Shown here one piece after another: positions 36,699 to 45,599 of a DNA stretch of 64,000 bases (its first letter is position 1; each line of letters begins with the position of its first letter). The translations under genes and the position numbers were made by a program. Below the pieces are notes generated by a model. That model saw only the letters and a list, made by a program, of their open reading frames with translations. It was not told the DNA's origin and did no database searches. Source of the DNA: Bifidobacterium saguinibicoloris (GTDB lineage: Bacteria > Actinomycetota > Actinomycetes > Actinomycetales > Bifidobacteriaceae); the NCBI RefSeq assembly GCF_019331725.1, contig NZ_JAHBBF010000013.1:1-64000 (forward strand), written 5' to 3'.

Positions 36699-37913
36699 AT
36701 GGAACGTGAGTCGCAGCAGGAACCGTCCGCATCGTCCGCCGCGCCGGAGGTGACGCCGGCGGCGGCGCCCGTCGGCGAACCGCTGGTCAGCGTCGTCATC
36801 CCCGTATACAAGGTGGCGGCGTACCTCGACGCGTGCGTCGCGTCGGTCACGGCGCAGACGTACCGGAACCTCGAGATCCTGCTTGTCGACGACGGCTCGC
36901 CCGACGAATGCCCCGCGATGTGCGACGCGTGGGCCGCACGCGACCCGCGTGTGCGCGTCATCCACAAGGCCAACGGCGGCCTGTCCGACGCGCGCAACGC
37001 CGGCATCGCCCAGGCGACCGGCGCGTACATCTACTTCGCCGATTCCGACGACACCCTCGCCCCGAACCTCGTGGAGGACTGCCTCAAGGCGATGCACGAG
37101 TACGACGCCGACCTGGTGATGTTCCAGTTCGACACGATCTCCGATTCCGGCAGGCCGCTGCTCTCCGACTACCGGCACAACGACTTCTCGCACGTGCAGG
37201 TGCTCACGCCCGTCGAGGCCGTCAAAATGCAGGTCAAGGCCGAGATCGACGGCTACTTCTGGGCGTTCCTCGCGCCGGCGTCCACCTATCAGGGCAGCGG
37301 GTTCTCGTTCCCCGTGGGGCGCAAGATCGAGGATCTCTCGCGCATCTGCGAGGTGATCGGCGCCGCCACACGCGTGGTGCGCATCCCCGAGGCGCTGTAC
37401 CACTACCGCATGCGCGAGGGGTCGATCACCGCCGGCCTGGACCCGCAGCTGATGCGCGACTGGATGAAGGCCGCCGACGACCGCGAGGCGTACGTCGTCG
37501 GCCGGTTCCCCGAACTTAAGGGGTTCATGAAGCTCCAGCAGCTCAACTTCTTCGCCAACCTCGACTACGAGACCATCCGCCAGTCGCTCATCGCCGGGCT
37601 CAAGATCGACCCGGAGGACGCGGACCTGATGCGTCGGCGCATCGAGGGCCTGCGCCGGGACGTGGAGCATGGCGACGGCGACGAGACGATCCCGGACACG
37701 CTGCGCGACCTGCTGGGGCTGCTGCGCCTCGCCATGTCCAAGGGCTCCGACGAGCGGGCCGCCGACGCCCACCCCGGTCTGGCGGACCTCTTCCACGACA
37801 TGCGCGAGGATTGGCGCCAGATGCGCGTCCAGTGGGTCGGCGCCATGCAGGAGGCCATGCGCGAGAAGGGCTCCGAGCGTGTGGAAGTCCGTCGGGACAA
37901 CGCGACGGAGTGA
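36699..37913 (+). CDS. Family 2 glycosyltransferase
   Basis: The 404-residue protein has a GT-A fold at residues 25-130: PLVSVVIPVYKVAAYLDACVASV, LVDDGSPDE, the substrate region GGLSDARNAGIAQATGAYIYFADSDD with the DxD-like metal motif DSDD. The C-terminal 230 residues are mostly helical and charged. Family 2 enzymes transfer sugars from nucleotide donors to surface polysaccharides or lipids. Donor and acceptor cannot be predicted. No transmembrane helix is evident. ATG 36699 is preceded by TACGCT (36686-36691) only seven bases away and no ribosome site, so the mRNA may be leaderless. Confidence 0.88.
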   Translation: MERESQQEPSASSAAPEVTPAAAPVGEPLVSVVIPVYKVAAYLDACVASVTAQTYRNLEILLVDDGSPDECPAMCDAWAARDPRVRVIHKANGGLSDARNAGIAQATGAYIYFADSDDTLAPNLVEDCLKAMHEYDADLVMFQFDTISDSGRPLLSDYRHNDFSHVQVLTPVEAVKMQVKAEIDGYFWAFLAPASTYQGSGFSFPVGRKIEDLSRICEVIGAATRVVRIPEALYHYRMREGSITAGLDPQLMRDWMKAADDREAYVVGRFPELKGFMKLQQLNFFANLDYETIRQSLIAGLKIDPEDADLMRRRIEGLRRDVEHGDGDETIPDTLRDLLGLLRLAMSKGSDERAADAHPGLADLFHDMREDWRQMRVQWVGAMQEAMREKGSERVEVRRDNATE

Positions 37914-37928
37914 CACGAAACGCCCAGC

Positions 37929-37969
37929 GAAAGCGCTTTCTTTGACGGGCGGCGACATTCGTGTATAGT
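37929..37969 (+). promoter_or_regulatory. msmK promoter with LacI-type operator
   Basis: TTGACG (37942-37947) and TATAGT (37964-37969) are 16 bp apart, a good promoter. Abutting the -35 is GAAAGCGCTTTC (37929-37940), a perfect 12-bp palindrome with the central CG of LacI-family operators. The start site would leave a 180-base leader containing a hairpin (GATTCCG with CGGAATC). Confidence 0.72.
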
Positions 37970-38159
37970 GTTCCACAGATTCCGAGCAGTGATGTGCGGA
38001 ATCCGATAAGTAAACGCCGAGGTTTGCGGGTTGTCGGAGATTGCAGCGATGCGGTCGAGGGCGACGAACGAATCAAAGCACAGTAAAGAAACACAAAGCA
38101 GTAATCCCTTTACAACGGATCGTGAGGCACGTACCTGCCTCTGAAAGGATGAACAAACC

Positions 38160-39287
<1,128 letters not shown>

Positions 39288-39365
39288 TAACACTTGGCCG
39301 GACGGTTGTTGGCCCGGTCAACCATTAAACGAGACGTCTCTCTTCCTCTCTAATCGTCTCGTTGG

Positions 39366-39397
39366 AGAAGCCCCGCTCTGTCGCGGGGCTTCTTTTG
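39366..39397 (+). terminator. Rho-independent terminator of msmK
   Basis: AGAAGCCCCGC pairs with GCGGGGCTTCT around a six-base loop, followed by TTTTG. A weaker GAGACG/CGTCTC hairpin lies about 30 bp before it. Confidence 0.9.
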
Positions 39398-39451
39398 TAT
39401 GCACGTCGTTTGTATACACGTCATGCGTGCGGCTCCGATGCGCATGCGTAT

Positions 39452-39488
39452 GCGAAGACCCCCGTGACGTCGTTACGGGGGTCTTCGC
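39452..39488. terminator. Hairpin between msmK and the DUF4032 gene
   Basis: GCGAAGACCCCCGT pairs exactly with ACGGGGGTCTTCGC around a nine-base loop. It lies 70 bp after the DUF4032 stop on the minus strand and between convergent genes. Confidence 0.78.
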
Positions 39489-39558
39489 TATGGTCGGTCC
39501 GGCCGGGGCCCTTCGTCAGCGGGACATGCGCGGCTGGACCGCGGCCGAGACCGGATCG

Positions 39559-40974
39559 TCAGTGCGCCCAGACGGCCGCGTCCGGATCGAAGTCCGGATT
39601 GTAGCCGTCGTCATCGTTGTCGTAGTAGGTGGACTCGTCGTCGATGACGCCGGAATCCGCCTCCTCGAGCAGCGTGTCGATGTCCTTCTTGTCGAGCATC
39701 TGCTTCGGCAGCACGTCCTGGATGTAGCTGGTCACGGCCTCGCTCATCGGCACGTCATGGCCGGCCTTCTCCGCGAGGAACCAGCGGTGGGTGAGCACCT
39801 CGTGGAAGAACTGCGCCGGCTCGATCTGCGAACGGTACTTCGCCGGAATCGAACGCACGGTCGGCTCGAACACCTCGCGCATCCAATCGGTCGCCACGAT
39901 CTCCAGATCCTCGCCGTCACGCCACGTGGAGGCGCGGTAGGCGTCGAGGTCGTTGAGCAGGCGACGCGCCTGGTTCTCCTGCACGTCGAGGCCGGTGAGG
40001 CGCAGCAGCTTGCGGTTCGCGTAGCCGGCGTCGACCACGCGCGGACGGACCAGCACGCGCTTGCCGCCCTCCTCGGTCTTCATCTCCAGCTCGTCCACGT
40101 CGAAGCCGAGCTCGTTGAGCTTGTTGACGCGCTTCTCGATCTTCCACATCTCGTCCGGGCCGAACTTGTCGGTGTCGGTCAGGGCGCTCCACAGCGAGTG
40201 GTAGCGCTCCACCAGGCGGTTGCCCACCTCGATCTCGTCCACGTCGCCGGGCAGCAGCTTGCCGGAGCTCAGATCCATGAGTTCGCCGATGATGTTCGTG
40301 CGCGCCAGGTCGATATCGTACTTGCGCTGGCCGTTGGTGAGGTTGACCTGCAGGTCGCCGGTCTCGGCGTCCACGAGGAACGCGGAGAACGCGTCGGCGT
40401 CGCGCAGGAACAGCACGTTCGACAGGGACACGTCGCCCCAGTAGAAGCCGGCCAGGTGCAGGCGCACCAGCAGCACGGCCAGCGCGTCGATGAGACGTTC
40501 GGCGGTGTCGTTCTGCAGGTTGCGCGCGAACAGGGCGCGGTACGGCAGCGAGAACTTGAGGTGCTTGGTCACCAGGATCGCCTCGAGCGGCTCGCCCTCC
40601 TTGCTGTGGCGGCCCGTCACCACGGCGATCGGGCGGACGGCCGGCAGTTCGAGCTTCTGCAGGCGGCGCAGGATCTCGTACTCGCGCTCGGCCATCTGAC
40701 GGGTGATCTCCTTCATCGCGTACACCTCGTCGCCCACGTGCACGAAGCGCACCACGTGGCGGGAGATGCCTCGCGGCAGGTTGGCGAGCAGCTCGTCCGG
40801 CCAGGTGGCCAGCGGCTTGTGCCACGGCAGCGTGAACATCTTCGGGTTCGAGCTGGCTGCGGTGATCTTCAACGCCTGCGGCTCCGCCGTGGCGGCCGAT
40901 TCGTCCGCGGCCTGCACCGACGTGGCCTTCGCCGCGCGAGGGTCCAACTGTGAAAGATTCATTGCGGATTGCAT
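39559..40974 (-). CDS. DUF4032 kinase-like protein
   Basis: The 471-residue soluble protein has a kinase-like core related to lipopolysaccharide kinases. It has EVYAMKEI with the ATP-binding lysine (about residue 89), an AEREYEILRRL helix, GFYWGDVSLSNVLF in the catalytic loop position (D and N spaced as in HxDxxxxN), and AFLVDAET for the metal Asp. The C-terminal half (about residues 250-450) is the DUF4032 region. The last 25 residues are very acidic and rich in Asp and Tyr. No membrane segment is seen. Substrate unknown; small-molecule or lipid phosphorylation is more likely than protein phosphorylation. ATG 40974 follows AAGGATCGG. Confidence 0.8.
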   Translation of the reverse strand: MQSAMNLSQLDPRAAKATSVQAADESAATAEPQALKITAASSNPKMFTLPWHKPLATWPDELLANLPRGISRHVVRFVHVGDEVYAMKEITRQMAEREYEILRRLQKLELPAVRPIAVVTGRHSKEGEPLEAILVTKHLKFSLPYRALFARNLQNDTAERLIDALAVLLVRLHLAGFYWGDVSLSNVLFLRDADAFSAFLVDAETGDLQVNLTNGQRKYDIDLARTNIIGELMDLSSGKLLPGDVDEIEVGNRLVERYHSLWSALTDTDKFGPDEMWKIEKRVNKLNELGFDVDELEMKTEEGGKRVLVRPRVVDAGYANRKLLRLTGLDVQENQARRLLNDLDAYRASTWRDGEDLEIVATDWMREVFEPTVRSIPAKYRSQIEPAQFFHEVLTHRWFLAEKAGHDVPMSEAVTSYIQDVLPKQMLDKKDIDTLLEEADSGVIDDESTYYDNDDDGYNPDFDPDAAVWAH

Positions 40975-41044
40975 TGCCGATCCTTACACTTCCGGTTTTT
41001 CGTTACTGCTGTGTTCTGTGATGTCCGATGCCTCAGCGCATCGC

Positions 41045-41080
41045 GGCCGGTCCGCGCGCCTCCATGTGCGCGGACCGGCC
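41045..41080 (-). terminator. Hairpin after rlmB
   Basis: GGCCGGTCCGCGC pairs exactly with GCGCGGACCGGCC around a ten-base loop, 12 bp after the rlmB stop on the minus strand. No U-run follows. Confidence 0.72.
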
Positions 41081-41091
41081 GTGCGGTGGGG

Positions 41092-42117
41092 TCAGGACCG
41101 CTGCTCCTGTGCCTTCGCTGCGGCGATGGCCTTGCGTCGGGCCTCGGCCACGGCGTACAGGCTGATGCCCGCCGCCACGGATGCGTTGAGTGATTCGACC
41201 TGGCTGGAGATCGGGATGCCGGCGACGGCGTCGCACGTCTCGCGCACGAGACGGCTCACGCCCTTGCCTTCCGATCCGAGCACGACCACCAGCGGGTCGG
41301 TCTCGAAGCCGGTCCCGCCGACAAGGCTGCTGCCGCCGCCGTCCAGCGCCACCGCGTAGTAGCCGCGTTCCTTGAGGCTTTCGATGGCCTTCGTGAGGTT
41401 CACCACGCGGCACACCGGCAGGTGCGCGGCCGCTCCGGCCGACACCTTCCACGCCGCCGCGTTCACCGAGGCGGAACGACGCTCCGGCAGGATGACGCCG
41501 TTCGCGCCGAACGCGGCCGCGGAACGGATCACCGCGCCGAGGTTCTGCGGGTCGGTGACGCCGTCCAACGCGATGAACAGCGGACGCGCGGCGAGACGCG
41601 CGGCTTCGGAGTTCGCGGCCTCCATGGCCTTCGACCTGCGGTCCGCACGATCCGCCAGCTCGGCGAGCGAGGCGTACTGGTACGGCTCCACCTTGAGGAT
41701 CACACCCTGATGGTTGCCGGAGCGGGCGATGCGGTCCATCTCCAGGCGATCGGCCTCGAGCATGTGCACGTTGTGCGTGCCGGCGAGCTTCACGATCTCG
41801 CGCGTGCGGTCGTCATGCTCGATGCGGGAGAGCACGTACAGCGTGGAGCTGGGCACGCCCACGCGCAGCGCCTCGAGCACGGAGTTGCGGCCGAACACCA
41901 GATCAGTGGTGTCCGCCGAGGCGAACTTGTCGACGCGACGGCGGGCCGCCAGCCGCGGATCGGCCATCCTGCGGCGTTCCGCCGCCTTCTTCGCCGCGTA
42001 CGCCTTGTGGTAGACGCGGTCCTCGGCCTTGGGCGTCGGTCCCCTGCCGCGGAGCGCGTTGCGATGCTTGCCACCCGACCCCTTGGTCGGTCCTTTCTTC
42101 GTAACCATAAGGGCCAT
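41092..42117 (-). CDS. rlmB: 23S rRNA 2'-O-methyltransferase of the SpoU/TrmH family (RlmB type)
   Basis: The 341-residue protein has a Lys/Arg-rich N-terminal extension (about residues 1-70), the RNA-binding substrate domain (LVFGRNSVLEALRVG and onward) and the C-terminal SPOUT knot. The three SpoU motifs are visible: DGVTDPQNLGAVIRSAAAFG, VVVLGSEGKGVS and IPISSQVESLNASVAAGI. RlmB-type enzymes methylate G2251 in the peptidyl-transferase region of 23S rRNA. In actinobacteria the gene usually follows cysS; here that gene is absent. Start ATG 42117 or the in-frame ATG 42108; neither has a clear ribosome site. Confidence 0.92.
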   Translation of the reverse strand: MALMVTKKGPTKGSGGKHRNALRGRGPTPKAEDRVYHKAYAAKKAAERRRMADPRLAARRRVDKFASADTTDLVFGRNSVLEALRVGVPSSTLYVLSRIEHDDRTREIVKLAGTHNVHMLEADRLEMDRIARSGNHQGVILKVEPYQYASLAELADRADRRSKAMEAANSEAARLAARPLFIALDGVTDPQNLGAVIRSAAAFGANGVILPERRSASVNAAAWKVSAGAAAHLPVCRVVNLTKAIESLKERGYYAVALDGGGSSLVGGTGFETDPLVVVLGSEGKGVSRLVRETCDAVAGIPISSQVESLNASVAAGISLYAVAEARRKAIAAAKAQEQRS

Positions 42118-42391
42118 TGTCTCACAAGGCCCAACCTAAGGGAACATACGGGGAACGCGGGGTGCGGGCCGGTCGCCCGGCGGTTGATTCGGCGACCGTC
42201 CGGCGGCTTATTCGACAACGCGGCCCGCCATGTTTCGCCGGTGGGAATCGACCATGTGGAATAATGGCAACCGTATGCATCGGCGGCAGTCGCGCCGGTG
42301 CCCATAACCGCGCAGTCCGTCGCGCACCGGAGAGACAACCGGCAGACGAGAGACGGGCTGACTACTCCGCGGCTATACCAAGGAGAACACC

Positions 42392-45391
42392 ATGGTTGAT
42401 CAGAAGGATCAATCCGCAGCGCTCGCAACGAACGAGAGCGCCATATCAGAGGAAACCCGCGCCCAGCAGGCGCTGCTCAACGACATCGACCCGAGCCTGA
42501 CCGACGCGGCCGCGGTCGCCAAGGCGCTGGATGTGGACCCGGCCCGGGGCCTGAGTTCGGCCGAGGCCAAGCGGCGTCTGGAACGTTTCGGCCCCAACGA
42601 GCTGGCCAGCGCGCCGCCCGTGCCCAAGTGGAAGAAGTTCCTGGCCCAGTTCCAGGACCCGCTCGTCTACCTGCTGCTCGCCGCCACCGTCATCTCCGTG
42701 ATCGCGTGGTTCATCGAGCGTGGCCACGCGGGCGCCGAGGGCGGTGAGCCGCTCCCGTTCGACGCCCTCGTCATCGTCCTCATCCTCATCGTCAACGCCG
42801 TGCTCGGCTACATCCAGGAGGCGAAGGCCGAGGCCGCCGTCGAGGCGCTCGCCCAGATGACCGCGCCCCAGACGTCCGTGCTGCGTGACGGCAAGGTCGT
42901 GCGCACCAACACCGCCGACGTCGTCCCCGGCGACATCATCGTGCTCGCGGAAGGCGACTCCGTCTCCGCCGACGGCCGACTCGTCTCCGCCGCAAGCCTG
43001 CGCATCGCGGAGGCGAGCCTCACCGGCGAATCCGTGCCCGTCGGCAAGAAGCCGGACACGCTGCCCGAAGCCAAGGCGCTGGGCGACCGCACCAACATGA
43101 TCTTCAACGGCACGTCCGTCACGCAGGGCACCGGCCGCGCCATCGTCACCGGCACCGGCATGAACACGCAGGTCGGCAAGATCGCCGACCTCCTGTCCGC
43201 CACCGACGACGAGCAGACGCCGCTGCAGAAGGAGATGGACTACGTCTCCAAGATTCTCGGCATCGCCGTGTGCATCATCGCGGCCGTCGTGCTCGCCGCC
43301 CTGGCCCTGCTTGAGGGCTTCCACACCACGCAGGACGTCATCGACTCCCTGCTGCTCGCCGTCTCCCTCGCCGTGGCCGCCGTGCCCGAGGGCCTGGCCG
43401 CCATCCTCACCGTCGTGCTCGCGCTCGGCGTGCAGCGCATGGCCATGCACAACGCCATCGTCAAGAAGCTGCACTCCGTCGAGACGCTCGGTTCCGCGTC
43501 CGTCATCTGCTCCGACAAGACCGGCACGCTCACCCGCAACGAGATGACCGTCGAACGCGTCGTCACCCCGAGCGGCGAAGTGCAGATCACCGGCACCGGC
43601 TACGCGCCGGAAGGCAAGATGGTCGCCGCGGACGGCTCCCCGCTCGCTGACAGCCCGGCCCTCAAGGCCGAGGCGCTCGCGACGCTCGCCGTCGGCACGC
43701 TCGCGAACGACGGCGACCTGCGCGAGGAGCACGGCACGTGGGAGATCGTCGGCGACCCCACCGAGGTGTCCCTCATCGTCGCCGCCCGCAAAACCGGCGC
43801 GATGAAGGGCTACGAACAGTTCGCGCGCGTCGCCGAAGTGCCGTTCACGTCGGAGCGCAAGCGCATGTCGATCATCGCGAAGGACGCCACCGAAGGCGGC
43901 AAGCTCACCGTATTCGCCAAGGGCGCGCCGGACGTGCTGCTCGGCTACTGCTCGCGCATCGCCGTCGGCGGACAGGTGCGTCCGCTCACCGAAGGCGACC
44001 GGCAGACCATCCTCGCCACCGTCGAACGCCTCTCCTCCGAGGCGTACCGCACGCTGGGCGAGGCGTACCGTCCGCTCGGCACCGCCAACCTGTCCGAGGT
44101 GCCCGGCGTGCGCGCCAACGCCGCCGGCCAGGTGACCGACATCGCCGACCAGTCCGAGGCAATCGAGACCGACCTCATCTGGAACGGCATGGTCGGCATC
44201 ATCGACCCGCCGCGCACCGAGGTCCGCGACTCCGTGGCCGAAGCGCACCGCGCCGGCATCCGCGCCGTCATGATCACCGGCGACCACCCGCTTACCGCGG
44301 CCCGCATCGCCTCCGACCTCGGCATCATCGAGAAGGGCGGCAAGGCCCTCACCGGCGACCAGCTCGACGAGCTCGCCGCCCGCGACGCCGCGACCGGCGA
44401 CGGCAAGGGCACGAAGGCGTTCGACAAGGCCACCTCCGAGGTGTCCGTGTACGCGCGCGTGGCGCCGGAACACAAGCTGCGCATCGTCGAATCGCTGCAG
44501 CGCCAAGGCAACATCGTCGCGATGACCGGCGACGGCGTCAACGACGCCCCGGCCGTCAAGACCGCCGACATCGGCGTCGCGATGGGCATCACCGGCACCG
44601 AGGTCACCAAGCAGAGCGCGAAGATGATTCTCGCCGACGACAACTTCTCCACCATCGTGGCCGCCGTGCGCGAAGGCCGCGTGATCTTCGACAACATCCG
44701 CAAGTTCCTGCGCTACCTGCTCTCGAGCAACGTGGGCGAGGTGTTCACCGTGTTCTTCGGCGTGGTGCTCGCTGGCTTCCTCGGCATCACCCAGCCGGGC
44801 ACGCAGGGCGTCACCGTGCCGCTGCTCGCCACCCAGCTGCTGTGGATCAACCTGCTCACCGACGCCGCCCCGGCGCTCGCGATGGGCGTCGACCCGCAGA
44901 CCGAGGACGTGATGAACCGCGGCCCGCGCAAGGTCACCGACCGCGTCATCGACGCCTCGATGTGGGGCGACATCATCTACATCGGCGTCATCATGGCCGC
45001 CGTCACGCTGATCGGCATGGACATGCACCTGGCCGGAGGCCTGTTCACCGACCGTTCCGTCGACGCGCTCGGCCATGAGGCGCAGATGGTCGAGGCCCGC
45101 ACGATGGGCTTCACCATCCTCGTGTTCGCGCAGCTGTTCAACGCGATCGCCTCCCGCTCCCACGCGCAGTCCGCATTCGTGGGCCTGTTCTCGAACAAGT
45201 GGCTGTGGGGTGCGATCGGCCTGTCCGTGGTGCTGCAGCTCGTCGTGATCTACGTGCCGTTCCTCAACGGCGCGTTCGGCACGACCCCGCTCTCGCCGAT
45301 GGCATGGCTCGAATGCATCGGTCTGGCCGCGTTCGTGCTCGTCGCCTCCGAGCTGCGCAAGTGCGTGCTGCGGGCGATGGCGCGCAAGTGA
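42392..45391 (+). CDS. P-type cation-transporting ATPase (P2A, calcium-type)
   Basis: The 999-residue pump has the cation ATPase N-terminal domain, the actuator motif LTGESVPVG, the metal-site helix AAVPEGLAAILTVVLALG, phosphorylation motif DKTGTLT with the acceptor Asp, nucleotide-binding KGAPD, and the hinge MTGDGVNDAPAVK. About ten transmembrane segments are spread as in SERCA-like pumps. The type suggests Ca2+ or Mn2+ export; the ion cannot be fixed from sequence. ATG 42392 follows AAGGAGAA. It stands alone, divergent from rlmB with a 274-bp gap in which I see no clear promoter or gene. Confidence 0.93.
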   Translation: MVDQKDQSAALATNESAISEETRAQQALLNDIDPSLTDAAAVAKALDVDPARGLSSAEAKRRLERFGPNELASAPPVPKWKKFLAQFQDPLVYLLLAATVISVIAWFIERGHAGAEGGEPLPFDALVIVLILIVNAVLGYIQEAKAEAAVEALAQMTAPQTSVLRDGKVVRTNTADVVPGDIIVLAEGDSVSADGRLVSAASLRIAEASLTGESVPVGKKPDTLPEAKALGDRTNMIFNGTSVTQGTGRAIVTGTGMNTQVGKIADLLSATDDEQTPLQKEMDYVSKILGIAVCIIAAVVLAALALLEGFHTTQDVIDSLLLAVSLAVAAVPEGLAAILTVVLALGVQRMAMHNAIVKKLHSVETLGSASVICSDKTGTLTRNEMTVERVVTPSGEVQITGTGYAPEGKMVAADGSPLADSPALKAEALATLAVGTLANDGDLREEHGTWEIVGDPTEVSLIVAARKTGAMKGYEQFARVAEVPFTSERKRMSIIAKDATEGGKLTVFAKGAPDVLLGYCSRIAVGGQVRPLTEGDRQTILATVERLSSEAYRTLGEAYRPLGTANLSEVPGVRANAAGQVTDIADQSEAIETDLIWNGMVGIIDPPRTEVRDSVAEAHRAGIRAVMITGDHPLTAARIASDLGIIEKGGKALTGDQLDELAARDAATGDGKGTKAFDKATSEVSVYARVAPEHKLRIVESLQRQGNIVAMTGDGVNDAPAVKTADIGVAMGITGTEVTKQSAKMILADDNFSTIVAAVREGRVIFDNIRKFLRYLLSSNVGEVFTVFFGVVLAGFLGITQPGTQGVTVPLLATQLLWINLLTDAAPALAMGVDPQTEDVMNRGPRKVTDRVIDASMWGDIIYIGVIMAAVTLIGMDMHLAGGLFTDRSVDALGHEAQMVEARTMGFTILVFAQLFNAIASRSHAQSAFVGLFSNKWLWGAIGLSVVLQLVVIYVPFLNGAFGTTPLSPMAWLECIGLAAFVLVASELRKCVLRAMARK

Positions 45392-45416
45392 GCGCCCGGT
45401 GGTAGGGCCATCGCAT

Positions 45417-45464
45417 AAGGGGGAGGTCCCATACGGCGTGTGCCGTATGGGACCTCCCCCTTTT
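45417..45464. terminator. Strong terminator of the P-type ATPase gene
   Basis: Bases 45417-45437 (AAGGGGGAGGTCCCATACGG and one more) are the exact complement of 45442-45462, with a four-base loop and TTTT overlapping the end. The A-run on the other side makes it potentially bidirectional. Confidence 0.92.
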
Positions 45465-45541
45465 CGTATGCGCGTTCGTTGGCATGCACGCTAAGCGTGC
45501 GATCTATGCGTGCGATTGCGGTTCGCGTGGTCCGACGCGAT

Positions 45542-45579
45542 GCGGCCTGCGCGGGTGGGCAGGTGCCCGCGCAGGCCGC
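45542..45579 (-). terminator. Hairpin after the TQAFTP-repeat gene
   Basis: GCGGCCTGCGCGGG pairs exactly with CCCGCGCAGGCCGC around a ten-base loop, 20 bp after the stop on the minus strand. No U-run. Confidence 0.72.
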
Positions 45580-45599
45580 CCACCCGCGTCAACGCCGGC

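Noticed and set aside
42446-45163. 900-codon frame opposite the P-type ATPase
   Set aside because: Antisense shadow; the plus-strand ATPase has all catalytic motifs.
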